Source: REEB506 sp049317545
Lineage (GTDB): Bacteria; Pseudomonadota; Alphaproteobacteria; Caulobacterales; Aquidulcibacteraceae
Reading direction: 5' to 3'
NCBI GenBank assembly: GCA_049317545.1
Contig: JBMOIB010000155.1
Coordinates: 1-6,162 of the forward strand
Length of the DNA: 6,162 bases
Part shown: positions 1 to 6,162 of the stretch, in pieces
Layout: each line of letters opens with the position of its first letter
Numbering within the stretch: the first letter of the stretch is position 1
Program-made: the position numbers and the translations under genes
Notes under the pieces: model-generated
Seen by the model: the letters and a program-made list of their open reading frames with translations, nothing else
Database searches by the model: none
Told to the model about the DNA's origin: nothing

Positions 1-2
1 CG

Positions 3-992
<990 letters not shown>

Positions 993-1000
993 GCGCTCCG

Positions 1001-1140
1001 CCCCTCGCCCCTTGTGGGCGAGGGTGGATCGGCGCGGAAAGCGCCGAGACGGGTGAGGGGTGCGGGCGCGGCGTTCCGAGATGTGGGGGTTCACCCCTCA
1101 TCCGGTCCTTCGGACCACCTTCTCCCACAAGGGGAGAAGG
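1001..1140. repeat. Composite intergenic repeat: two inverted REP-like units
   Basis: This element fills most of the 215-bp convergent gap between ettA and the CMD-like gene. The left unit (1001-1061) and the right unit (1093-1140, read on the minus strand) share one plan: a 9-bp hairpin around the identical core ccccttgtggg (1008-1018 and complement of 1124-1134), the sequence GGTGG, a smaller hairpin, then TGAGGGGT. Stems seen: 1002-1010 with 1016-1024 (9 bp, 5-nt loop); 1029-1035 with 1041-1047 (7 bp); 1104-1108 with 1112-1116 (5 bp); 1118-1126 with 1132-1140 (9 bp, 5-nt loop). The unit ends 1054-1061 and 1093-1100 are also complementary (8 bp), so the whole can fold as one large cruciform. 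It resembles the mosaic palindromic repeats (RIME/REP type) scattered in alphaproteobacterial genomes. It may also help end transcription from both sides, although no T-run follows the stems. Bases 1141-1207 hold only a possible degenerate remnant (ccaac...gttgg around 1185-1203). Confidence 0.8.
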
Positions 1141-1207
1141 ACGATGGCCTTCAGCGGGGATGACCAGGCGAGAGACGGCCGCCCCCAACGGGAGAGGGTT
1201 GGGATGG

Positions 1208-1741
1208 TCAGCCTTCGACCCGGGCCAATCTCACGCCGTCGCCCGCCTCAACCTCCACGCCGAACGCATTCAAAAACCGGCTGACCATCCCGTAGAACCC
1301 GGTCGCAAGCACCAACTCGACCAGCTCCTGGTGCGAAAACGTGCGCTCCAGGTCTGCGAAAAGATCGTCCGGAATCCCGCCGTCCGCTTCCAGCGCATCC
1401 GCACAGGCCAGCACGAGCCTGTCCTTCTCGGGCAGCCCCGCGCCATCGCCTGAACGCGCGGCGGCGAGTTGGGCTTCGCTCATGCCGACGCCGCGGCCGA
1501 TGCGTTCGTGGTGGTGGGTTTCGTAGGCCGCGCCGAGGCGCCAACCGACGCGCAGGATGGCGAGTTCGCGAAGCGCCGGGTCGAGCGCGCCTTTCGTCAG
1601 GATCGCTTCGCCGAAGCGCTGGAAGGCGAGCATTTGCTCGGGGCTGTGGGCCATCACGCGCGCGACGTTGAGCGGCAGTTTGGCGAGGAAGCGGCCGGCG
1701 GAGGTGTCAGGCGCCGGATCGGCATAGGGGATGCGGGTCAT
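1208..1741 (-). CDS. Carboxymuconolactone decarboxylase (CMD/AhpD-like) family protein, no CxxC motif
   Basis: This is a 177-residue cytoplasmic protein with one CMD domain (PF02627 type). The visible family pattern is an N-terminal RIPYADP segment, then LRELAILRVGWRLGAAYETHHHERIG (about residues 58-82), a KDRLVLACADAL helix (106-117) and a C-terminal ELVELVLATGFYGMVSRFLNAFGV half (139-161). In AhpD the second block carries CxxC plus His. Here the aligned cysteine positions appear to be Ala71 and Glu74, while His78 is kept, and the only Cys is Cys113. A thiol peroxidase-reductase role is therefore unlikely. Members of this type have no settled substrate, and true 4-carboxymuconolactone decarboxylase activity cannot be assumed because no protocatechuate genes are nearby. 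The ATG at 1741 is chosen because the conserved RIPY segment begins right after it. No clear Shine-Dalgarno precedes it. It lies downstream of, and in the same direction as, the DUF885 gene, but 159 bp and a repeat element separate them. Confidence 0.87.
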   Translation of the reverse strand: MTRIPYADPAPDTSAGRFLAKLPLNVARVMAHSPEQMLAFQRFGEAILTKGALDPALRELAILRVGWRLGAAYETHHHERIGRGVGMSEAQLAAARSGDGAGLPEKDRLVLACADALEADGGIPDDLFADLERTFSHQELVELVLATGFYGMVSRFLNAFGVEVEAGDGVRLARVEG

Positions 1742-1766
1742 GCAGCGAGGCTAACACGGCGCGCCG

Positions 1767-1861
1767 CCCCTCCCCAGCGGGGAGGGGGTGGGGTGGGGAG
1801 AGCCGGCGGGCCGACTGCACGCCCGTCTCCCCCTCCCTGCCCTCCCCCGCTGGGGGAGGGG
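1767..1861. repeat. Second composite inverted repeat, G/C-skewed, between CMD-like and DUF885 genes
   Basis: Two inverted copies of a roughly 35-bp unit flank a short non-repeated centre. The left copy (about 1767-1801) reads cccctccccagcggggaggg on the plus strand and continues with G-runs. The right copy (about 1826-1861) reads nearly the same on the minus strand, with one extra C and G in the arms. Each copy holds a perfect 9-bp hairpin with a 3-nt loop: 1767-1775 with 1779-1787 (loop agc) and 1840-1848 with 1852-1860 (loop gct). The G-runs that follow each hairpin can also form G-quadruplexes, left copy on the plus strand and right copy on the minus strand. The architecture parallels the 1001-1140 element but the unit sequence is different, so these are two separate repeat families. 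The remaining parts of the 159-bp gap (1742-1766 and 1862-1900) show no gene or clear promoter. Confidence 0.78.
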
Positions 1862-1900
1862 TGAGCCACGCGCCACTGCGGACGAATTGGGGATGAAGGA

Positions 1901-3712
1901 TCAGGCCTTCTTGATCCAGGCCTCGACGTTCTGCGCCAGGACGTCGAGTGGGACGGCGCCGTGCGAGAGCACCACGTCGTGGAAGCCCTTGTAGCTGAAC
2001 CGGGAGCCGAGACTCGCCTTGGCCTTGTCCCGCAGGCGCAGGATCTCGCGCTGGCCGATCATGTAGGCCGTCGCCTGGCCCGGCATGACGATGTACCGGT
2101 CGATGTCCTTCTGCGCCTGCGGCTTGTCGCCGGGCTGGTTGTCCAGGATGTACTGGATCGCCTTCTCGCGCGACCAGCGCTTGGAATGCAGGCCGGTGTC
2201 GACGACGAGGCGGATCGCGCGACGGATCTCAAGCGTCAGGCGCCCAAAGTCCGAGTACGGATCTTGGTAGAAGCCCATGTCTTTGGCGAGACGCTCGGTA
2301 TAGAGGCCCCAGCCTTCGGAGAAGGCCGTGTAGCCGCCGAAGCGGCGGAAGCGCGGCAGTCCGGTCAGTTCCTGCGCGAACGCGATCTGGAAATGGTGGC
2401 CGGGAATGCCTTCGTGGAAGGCGAGCGCCTCGATCTGGTAGGTCGGCAAAGCCTTCATGTCGACCGTATTGGCGTAATAGACGCCGGGGCGCGAACCGTC
2501 CGGAGACGGACGTTCATAGAAGGCAAGGCCAGACGCCTGTTCGCGGAACGGTTCGACGGCGCGCACTTCCATCGGGGCCTTGGGCAAACGATCGAAGTAT
2601 TGCGGCACCTTGACGCGCATGGCGTCGATGCTCGCCGTCGCGCGCTTGACGTACTCAGCCTTGCCTTCCGGCGTTTGCGGCAGAAAGAACTGCGGATCGG
2701 TTTCGACGAATTCGAAGAACTTCCCGAGATCGCCGCCTTTGAATGCGACCTTCTTCATGATGCCGCGCATCTCGCTCTGGATGCGCGCGACGTTGTCGAG
2801 GCCGATCTTGTGGATCTCGTTGGCCGAGAGCTTCGTCGTCGTCATTTCGGCGAGGAGATCGGCGTAGAAGGCGTCCCCGTCCTTGAAGCGCCACACGCCG
2901 GCGTCCGTGCCTGCGCGCGCCTTTTGAGCGTCGAGCACCGTTGCGAGGCGCGCGTAGGCCGGCGCGACCGAAGTCTTGAGCGCCGCCGCGCCATCGGCGA
3001 TCAGCGTCGCTTTCGCGGTGTCGGAGATGTCGAGCTTGCCGACCTTGGCCTTGAGATCGGCGAACAGCGGACTGTCGGGACCGTCGGTGAAAGGAGCGCC
3101 TTTCACGACGCTGCGCGCCGCAGGGATCACGGATTCGAAAATGTAGACCGGCGGCAGGCAGCCGGCCGCGGCGTTAGCTTCGCTGCGCGCAATCTGCGCA
3201 TCGAGATACGCGCCCATGCCCTGGAGGCGCTGCACGTAGGCTTCAGCGTCGGCGCGCGTGGAGACCTTATGCTGGTTGATCATAAACGTCGGCGTTGAGC
3301 TCTGAACGCCGCGCATCTGGTTGAAGACGTAGGAATAGCGACGCCATTTGCGGTCGGCGGCGTCGCGCTCCACCCGCTGGGTGTACAGCGCGAGCGAGAT
3401 GCGGGACTCCTCGCCGAGCTTGGAGGGGTCGATGCTCGCCTTGATCTCGGCGAGCGCGTCCAGGCCGGCCTTTACTTCGGCGTCGTAGGCTGCGTCGGAA
3501 ACGTCGCTCCATTTGCCGTAATTGCGCTTGTCGCCAAGGTTGGTTGCGAATTGCGGCGAACGCTCGAGGCGGCCTTCGAACGCCTTCTCAAGCAGGGCGG
3601 CGAGCTTCGCGTCCTCCCCGGCGGCGGCGGGTCCGGCGTCCGCTGGGCGGGCGAGCCCGATAAGCGCGGCGGCGGCGGCGGCGCCCTGCAGCGCCTGACG
3701 ACGTGAAATCAT
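1901..3712 (-). CDS. DUF885 family protein, Tat-exported, metallopeptidase-like
   Basis: This 603-residue protein matches the DUF885 family (PF05960) in length and motifs. It opens with a twin-arginine signal, MISRRQALQG, then an Ala/Leu-rich stretch and a probable cut after PADA (about residue 26), which predicts folded export to the periplasm. The core holds FHEGIPGHHFQ with His433, Glu434, His439 and His440 (bases 2393-2416), followed 26 residues later by AFSEGWGLYTERL with Glu466. This arrangement suggests a zinc site and peptidase-like hydrolysis, but the HE-x4-HH spacing is not the classic HExxH and the substrate is unknown. The ATG at 3712 is preferred over the in-frame TTG at 3769. 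It begins the Tat signal and has AGAGGGG at 3725-3719 in good position, while the TTG falls inside a probable -35 box. The protein ends normally (AWIKKA). The acyltransferase gene ends 53 bp upstream in the same direction. Confidence 0.93.
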   Translation of the reverse strand: MISRRQALQGAAAAAALIGLARPADAGPAAAGEDAKLAALLEKAFEGRLERSPQFATNLGDKRNYGKWSDVSDAAYDAEVKAGLDALAEIKASIDPSKLGEESRISLALYTQRVERDAADRKWRRYSYVFNQMRGVQSSTPTFMINQHKVSTRADAEAYVQRLQGMGAYLDAQIARSEANAAAGCLPPVYIFESVIPAARSVVKGAPFTDGPDSPLFADLKAKVGKLDISDTAKATLIADGAAALKTSVAPAYARLATVLDAQKARAGTDAGVWRFKDGDAFYADLLAEMTTTKLSANEIHKIGLDNVARIQSEMRGIMKKVAFKGGDLGKFFEFVETDPQFFLPQTPEGKAEYVKRATASIDAMRVKVPQYFDRLPKAPMEVRAVEPFREQASGLAFYERPSPDGSRPGVYYANTVDMKALPTYQIEALAFHEGIPGHHFQIAFAQELTGLPRFRRFGGYTAFSEGWGLYTERLAKDMGFYQDPYSDFGRLTLEIRRAIRLVVDTGLHSKRWSREKAIQYILDNQPGDKPQAQKDIDRYIVMPGQATAYMIGQREILRLRDKAKASLGSRFSYKGFHDVVLSHGAVPLDVLAQNVEAWIKKA

Positions 3713-3718
3713 GCAATT

Positions 3719-3725
3719 CCCCTCT
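3719..3725 (-). promoter_or_regulatory. Shine-Dalgarno that fixes the DUF885 start
   Basis: On the minus strand AGAGGGG lies six bases upstream of the ATG at 3712. It is a purine-rich match to the anti-Shine-Dalgarno sequence at normal spacing. Together with the Tat signal that starts at this ATG, it argues against the longer TTG-initiated reading frame. Confidence 0.65.
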
Positions 3726-3740
3726 TCGACTTTGGAAGGG

Positions 3741-3769
3741 GTTAAGCGGACCTCGCCGTCGAACGTCAA
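3741..3769 (-). promoter_or_regulatory. Candidate sigma-70-type promoter for the DUF885 gene
   Basis: Read on the minus strand, TTGACG (3769-3764) is followed by a 17-base spacer and CTTAAC (3746-3741). The -35 box is a near-consensus match and fits the alphaproteobacterial preference for TTGAC. The -10 is weaker, though its context GCTTAACC partly matches the Caulobacter housekeeping element GCTANAWC. Initiation about 7 bases beyond the -10 would give a leader of roughly 20-25 bases carrying the Shine-Dalgarno. The -35 box overlaps the TGA stop of the upstream acyltransferase gene, so the DUF885 gene can be transcribed on its own. No transcript data are available here. Confidence 0.5.
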
Positions 3770-4875
3770 TCCCCGGCGGCGCGAAGGCCGGCGTAGGCGG
3801 GCAGCCCACGTCCCTCAGACGGACGCGGCGGCGCCGACAAGCCGAGAAGCAGGCGCAGCGAGGACGCATCGAGCGCGCGATAGACGCTCCAGGACCCGAG
3901 GGCCGTCAGCGCGATGAGGGCGACGCGCTCCATGGGCTCGCCGAGCGCGAGCGGCGCAAGCCCCAACATCGCGATCGCCAGCACCGGTTGATGCAGGAGG
4001 TAGATCGGCATCACGGCGCGGTTGAGTGCGCGCAGGAGCGGGGAATTGCGGTTCACGAGCCGCCGCCCGTACCCACACAACGCGACGATGGTCATTGCTC
4101 CGCAAACCGCCGCGACCGCGAACTCAGCCGTTTGGTGGGCCGCGCCGTCGATCGCAAGCCGCGCCAGCATCGCGACGGCGAAAACAACGAGCGCCTCGCG
4201 GCGGTGCGCCTCGAACCGCGCCCACAAAGAAGCGCCAGCGTAGAACCCGATCGCAAACAGGCCCGCGTACTTGAGATGGCCGCCGATATCGTTCCAGATC
4301 GCGTAGGTGCGCGGAATCTGCGCGCTCACGACCGCGCCGGCGACGAGGAAGAGCATCGGTGCGGCCAGTGCGCCGACCCCGCGCGTCGCGCGTTCGAACA
4401 AGGCGCCGATCCGATCCGAAACCGACGGCGCGGCCCACGCGATGCAGGCGGCGAGCGTAGCGTAGGTCAGCAGGAACGGCAGGAACCAGACATGCTGAAA
4501 CAGGCGATGCCCCTCGGCGAGGCCGCTGATGTCGAGGCCCGCCGCGCGTGCGCACGCGGCCTGGATGGGCGCCAGAGCAAGGAGGCCGAGCGCAATCGCG
4601 GGAGAGATGCGTCGCATGCGATCCGCCATCGCGCGCAACGCGCCGTCGCGGCCCGTCGAAAAGCGCATCGCGGCGCCGGCGACGAGGAACAAAAGCGCCA
4701 TCTGCCAATCGGAGATGAGCGCGCCGATCCAGCTGTGGCCATCGACCTCGTGCGCCGATCTCGCGACCCAATCCCGAACGACGTAGGGCAGATCGCAATG
4801 ATAAAGGATGAGCAGGCCCAGCGCGCCAACGCGGAGCCAGTCGAGAAAATAGACGCGGTCGTTCGTCTTTTCCAT
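3766..4875 (-). CDS. Acyltransferase 3 family membrane protein (OpgC-like)
   Basis: This 369-residue integral inner-membrane protein of the acyltransferase-3 family (PF01757) probably O-acylates a glycan, lipid or periplasmic glucan; the acceptor cannot be read from sequence. The N-terminal hallmark is RVYFLDWLRVGALGLLILYHC, with Asp12, Arg15 and the conserved His26 in the first membrane helix. About ten hydrophobic segments follow, including LISDWQMALLFLVAGAAM, HVWFLPFLLTYATLAAC (His128) and MPIYLLHQPVLAIAML (His295), all typical for the family and resembling OpgC/MdoC. The ATG at 4875 is chosen because the family match begins a few residues after it. The frame runs upstream to 5028, but those 51 residues are Arg/Gly-rich, lack family character and cover probable regulatory DNA. 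No clear Shine-Dalgarno is seen, so a weak or leaderless start is possible. The last ~17 residues look repeat-derived. The stop overlaps the -35 box of the next gene. Confidence 0.9.
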   Translation of the reverse strand: MEKTNDRVYFLDWLRVGALGLLILYHCDLPYVVRDWVARSAHEVDGHSWIGALISDWQMALLFLVAGAAMRFSTGRDGALRAMADRMRRISPAIALGLLALAPIQAACARAAGLDISGLAEGHRLFQHVWFLPFLLTYATLAACIAWAAPSVSDRIGALFERATRGVGALAAPMLFLVAGAVVSAQIPRTYAIWNDIGGHLKYAGLFAIGFYAGASLWARFEAHRREALVVFAVAMLARLAIDGAAHQTAEFAVAAVCGAMTIVALCGYGRRLVNRNSPLLRALNRAVMPIYLLHQPVLAIAMLGLAPLALGEPMERVALIALTALGSWSVYRALDASSLRLLLGLSAPPRPSEGRGLPAYAGLRAAGD

Positions 4876-4958
4876 GGACGCATCTTGTGCGCGTCCCGTC
4901 AGACGCCCTAGCGGCTTCCCCCCGCGGCAGCCGTCCGCGCCACCGAGGGGATGGCCCT

Positions 4959-4995
4959 GCGCGACAAGTTCGCGCCGAGCGCGATAAGTTCGCTC
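4959..4995. promoter_or_regulatory. Pair of 17-bp palindromic direct repeats, candidate operator
   Basis: Copy 1 (4959-4975) is gcgcgacaagttcgcgc, a perfect 6-bp inverted repeat around a 5-base centre. Copy 2 (4979-4995) is gcgcgataagttcgctc and matches it at 15 of 17 positions. The copies start exactly 20 bp apart, close to two helical turns, so two dimers would sit on the same face of the DNA. A third GTTC lies another 20 bp on, at 5008-5011, in a degenerate context. The site is in the 221-bp gap between the divergent acyltransferase and hydrolase genes, a usual place for a shared regulator. The binding protein is unknown and no regulator gene is present in the window. Confidence 0.45.
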
Positions 4996-5086
4996 ACGCC
5001 CGATTGCGTTCACCACGCGCGGCGCCACGATAGAGCTTCACGTTCGCCGGCGCGTGCTCGGCGGACGGCGGGAAGATTACAACTGG

Positions 5087-5090
5087 GGAG
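5087..5090 (+). promoter_or_regulatory. Shine-Dalgarno of the alpha/beta hydrolase gene
   Basis: GGAG, inside the purine-rich run ggggagagg (5085-5093), lies six bases before the ATG at 5097. This supports that ATG over the internal Met codons six and seven residues into the protein. Confidence 0.7.
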
Positions 5091-5096
5091 AGGTTC

Positions 5097-5987
5097 ATGA
5101 GTGAAATCGAGATGATGCGCGGGCTGCTGCGCGAGCTGATGCGTCGGGACGGCCCGCAACCCACTCTGGAGGAGACGCGCGCGCAATACGAAGCCTGGGG
5201 GCAATCCAACCCGTTGCCGGACGGCGCCTCGGAGGACCGCGTCACGCTTGGCGGCGTTGCGGCGATCCGCACATCAACGCCGGGCGCGCGCGCCGACGCC
5301 GCGCTTCTTTACCTTCACGGCGGCGGCTATGCGATCGGATCGGCGGCCGGCCACCGCCACCTCGCCGCCCACCTCGGCGCGGCGGCTGCGATCCAGGCGT
5401 TCACCATCGACTACCGACTCGCGCCGGAAAATCCCTACCCGGCCGCGGTCGACGACGCCGTAGCAGCCTACGCCGCACTGCTCGCCCAGGGCGTTGCGCC
5501 CCAGCAGATGATCGTGGCTGGCGATTCGGCCGGCGGCGGCCTGACGCTGGCGCTCGCGCTCGCGCTCAAGGCCCGCGGCCTGCCGCAGCCCGCGGGCCTC
5601 TTCTGCATCAGCCCCTGGGCGGACCTGACGCAAACCGGAACGAGCTACCGCGTGTGCGCAGAGCGCGACCTGCTCGTCACGAAAGAGGCGCTCGACGCCT
5701 GGTCCGGCCTCTATGCGACCACCCACGACCCGCGCACGCCGCTGATCTCGCCGGTTTTCGGCGACTATGCGGGCCTAGCGCCGATCCTGATCCATGTCGG
5801 GGCCGACGAAGTTCTGTTGTCGGATTCGATCAAGGTGGCCGAGGCCGCCGGACTGGCGAACGTGCCGGTCGAGTTGGTCGTCGAGCGCGACATGCAGCAC
5901 GTCTGGCACTTCATGCTCGGCATGCTCACGCAGGCGCGCACGTCCGTCGCGCAGGCTGGCGCCTGGATGAAAGCGCGGGTCGCCTAA
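5097..5987 (+). CDS. Alpha/beta hydrolase, HSL family (Abhydrolase_3) esterase/lactonase
   Basis: This 296-residue cytoplasmic carboxylic-ester hydrolase is of the hormone-sensitive-lipase type (PF07859). A short helical cap (residues 1-45) is followed by the oxyanion-hole motif YLHGGGY (HGGG 74-77), the family signature DYRLAPENPYPAA (105-117) and the nucleophile elbow GDSAGG with Ser144. The acid is probably Asp237 in VGADEVLLSD, and the base is probably His268 in MQHVWHF. All catalytic parts are present and the length is normal. The MQHVWH ending is shared with epsilon-lactone-hydrolase-like and small-ester esterases, but the substrate cannot be assigned. There is no signal peptide or membrane segment. 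The gene is divergent from the acyltransferase and stands alone on its strand. It ends 58 bp before the convergent TonB receptor gene. Confidence 0.94.
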   Translation: MSEIEMMRGLLRELMRRDGPQPTLEETRAQYEAWGQSNPLPDGASEDRVTLGGVAAIRTSTPGARADAALLYLHGGGYAIGSAAGHRHLAAHLGAAAAIQAFTIDYRLAPENPYPAAVDDAVAAYAALLAQGVAPQQMIVAGDSAGGGLTLALALALKARGLPQPAGLFCISPWADLTQTGTSYRVCAERDLLVTKEALDAWSGLYATTHDPRTPLISPVFGDYAGLAPILIHVGADEVLLSDSIKVAEAAGLANVPVELVVERDMQHVWHFMLGMLTQARTSVAQAGAWMKARVA

Positions 5988-6006
5988 GGCGCCCGTTGCA
6001 GATCGC

Positions 6007-6035
6007 AAAAGGCGGCGGCGCATCGGCGCCGCCGC
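6007..6035 (-). terminator. Intrinsic terminator, best for the minus-strand TonB receptor gene
   Basis: A perfect 10-bp GC stem (6012-6021 with 6026-6035) closes a 4-base loop. Read on the minus strand it is followed by one C and TTTT (complement of 6010-6007), a usable intrinsic terminator just after the TonB receptor stop. Read on the plus strand it is followed by acctttcacctt, a weak T-rich tail, so it may also stop transcription from the hydrolase gene. It occupies most of the convergent gap 5988-6045. Confidence 0.7.
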
Positions 6036-6045
6036 ACCTTTCACC

Positions 6046-6162
6046 TTAGTAGCGGAGGCTCACGCCTGCCTGCACGAGGCGCGGGGCGTTTGGCAGGATG
6101 CCGCGCGCGCGGTCGACGACGGCGAGATCGTCGGTCGCGTTCTTGACTGTCACATAGAACGT
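6046..6162 (-). CDS. TonB-dependent receptor, C-terminal end (truncated by window edge)
   Basis: Only the last 38 residues and a TAA stop (complement of 6046-6048) lie in the window. The visible part begins TFYVTVKNATDDLAVVD and continues RARGILPNAPRLVQAGVSLRY. This is the end of an outer-membrane TonB-dependent beta-barrel: a strand-forming FYVTVKN segment, the R.RGILP.APR.V.AG motif seen in FecA-like ferric-siderophore or ferric-citrate receptors, and a final aromatic residue (Tyr) as needed for BAM-assisted insertion. The iron-type substrate is a guess from that motif, since the plug domain and most of the barrel are outside. Being so short and lacking a start in the window, it is easily missed by ORF calling. 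Confidence 0.87.
   Translation of the reverse strand, partial: TFYVTVKNATDDLAVVDRARGILPNAPRLVQAGVSLRY

Noticed and set aside
1002..1024. Hairpin just after the ettA stop as a classical rho-independent terminator
   Set aside because: The stem is strong but is followed by tggatcgg and not by a T-run. It is better explained as part of the repeat element, although it may still contribute to termination.
1001..1861. CRISPR array or insertion sequence suggested by clustered repeats
   Set aside because: The repeats are inverted doublets without regular spacers, and no transposase, terminal target duplication or cas gene is visible.
1961..3298. Long open frame of 445 codons on the plus strand, antisense to the DUF885 gene
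   Set aside because: It has Arg/Glu/Asp-rich composition with no recognisable domain and lies wholly opposite a well-supported gene. Long antisense frames are expected in high-GC DNA with strong third-position bias.
3713..3769. N-terminal extension of the DUF885 protein to a TTG at 3769
   Set aside because: It would bury the Tat signal 19 residues inside the protein. The ATG at 3712 has a good Shine-Dalgarno, and the TTG belongs to a candidate -35 box.
3703..4911. 402-codon plus-strand frame antisense to the acyltransferase gene
   Set aside because: The translation is Arg/Gln/Asp-rich and low in hydrophobic residues, while the opposite strand encodes a clear polytopic membrane protein. This is a mirror artefact.
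4959..5011. SOS (LexA) operator suggested by repeated GTTC
   Set aside because: The alphaproteobacterial LexA box has GTTC-N7-GTTC. Here the GTTC units are 20 bp apart (N16), so the spacing does not fit.
4876..5028. N-terminal extension of the acyltransferase to an ATG at 5028
   Set aside because: The 51 extra residues are Arg/Gly-rich and unlike the family, which starts close to the LDWLR helix. The stretch also contains the paired palindromes.
5004..5034. Possible plus-strand promoter for the hydrolase (TTGCGT ... CGATAG)
   Set aside because: The -10 match is poor and the spacer is about 18 bases. It is too weak to list as a feature and is kept only as context for the palindromes.

Overview
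The window is high-GC DNA from an alphaproteobacterium. The support is compact genes, Tat-exported and TonB-dependent envelope proteins, hairpin-rich intergenic repeats of the kind common in Alphaproteobacteria, and one promoter with a Caulobacter-like -35 box. A Caulobacterales or Hyphomonadales member is a reasonable guess, but the sequence alone does not prove it. No plasmid, phage, transposase, CRISPR or RNA gene is visible, and this looks like ordinary chromosome.

Layout, left to right. (1) 3-992, plus strand: the C-terminal three-fifths of EttA, an ABC-F ribosome-binding ATPase that enters from outside the window. (2) 993-1207: a convergent gap holding a composite repeat made of two inverted REP-like units. 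(3) 1208-1741, minus: a single-domain carboxymuconolactone decarboxylase/AhpD-like protein without the CxxC pair. (4) 1742-1900: a second composite inverted repeat, very G/C-skewed, with G-quadruplex potential on both strands. (5) 1901-3712, minus: a Tat-exported DUF885 protein with a metallopeptidase-like motif. A promoter and Shine-Dalgarno in the 53-bp gap before it fix its start. (6) 3766-4875, minus: an acyltransferase-3 (OpgC-like) membrane protein. (7) 4876-5096: a divergent regulatory gap with a pair of 17-bp palindromic repeats exactly 20 bp apart. (8) 5097-5987, plus: an HSL-type (Abhydrolase_3) esterase. (9) 5988-6045: a strong terminator hairpin. (10) 6046-6162, minus: the last 38 residues of a TonB-dependent receptor.

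How the genes fit together. The three central minus-strand genes (acyltransferase, DUF885, CMD-like) are co-directional, but the DUF885 gene has its own candidate promoter and the CMD gene is separated by a repeat element, so a single operon is not well supported. The esterase is divergent from the acyltransferase and shares its regulatory gap. No pathway joins all the genes. I did not find a convincing new multi-gene system. The most distinctive items are the paired inverted repeat elements, the G-quadruplex potential and the helically phased palindromes in the divergent gap.
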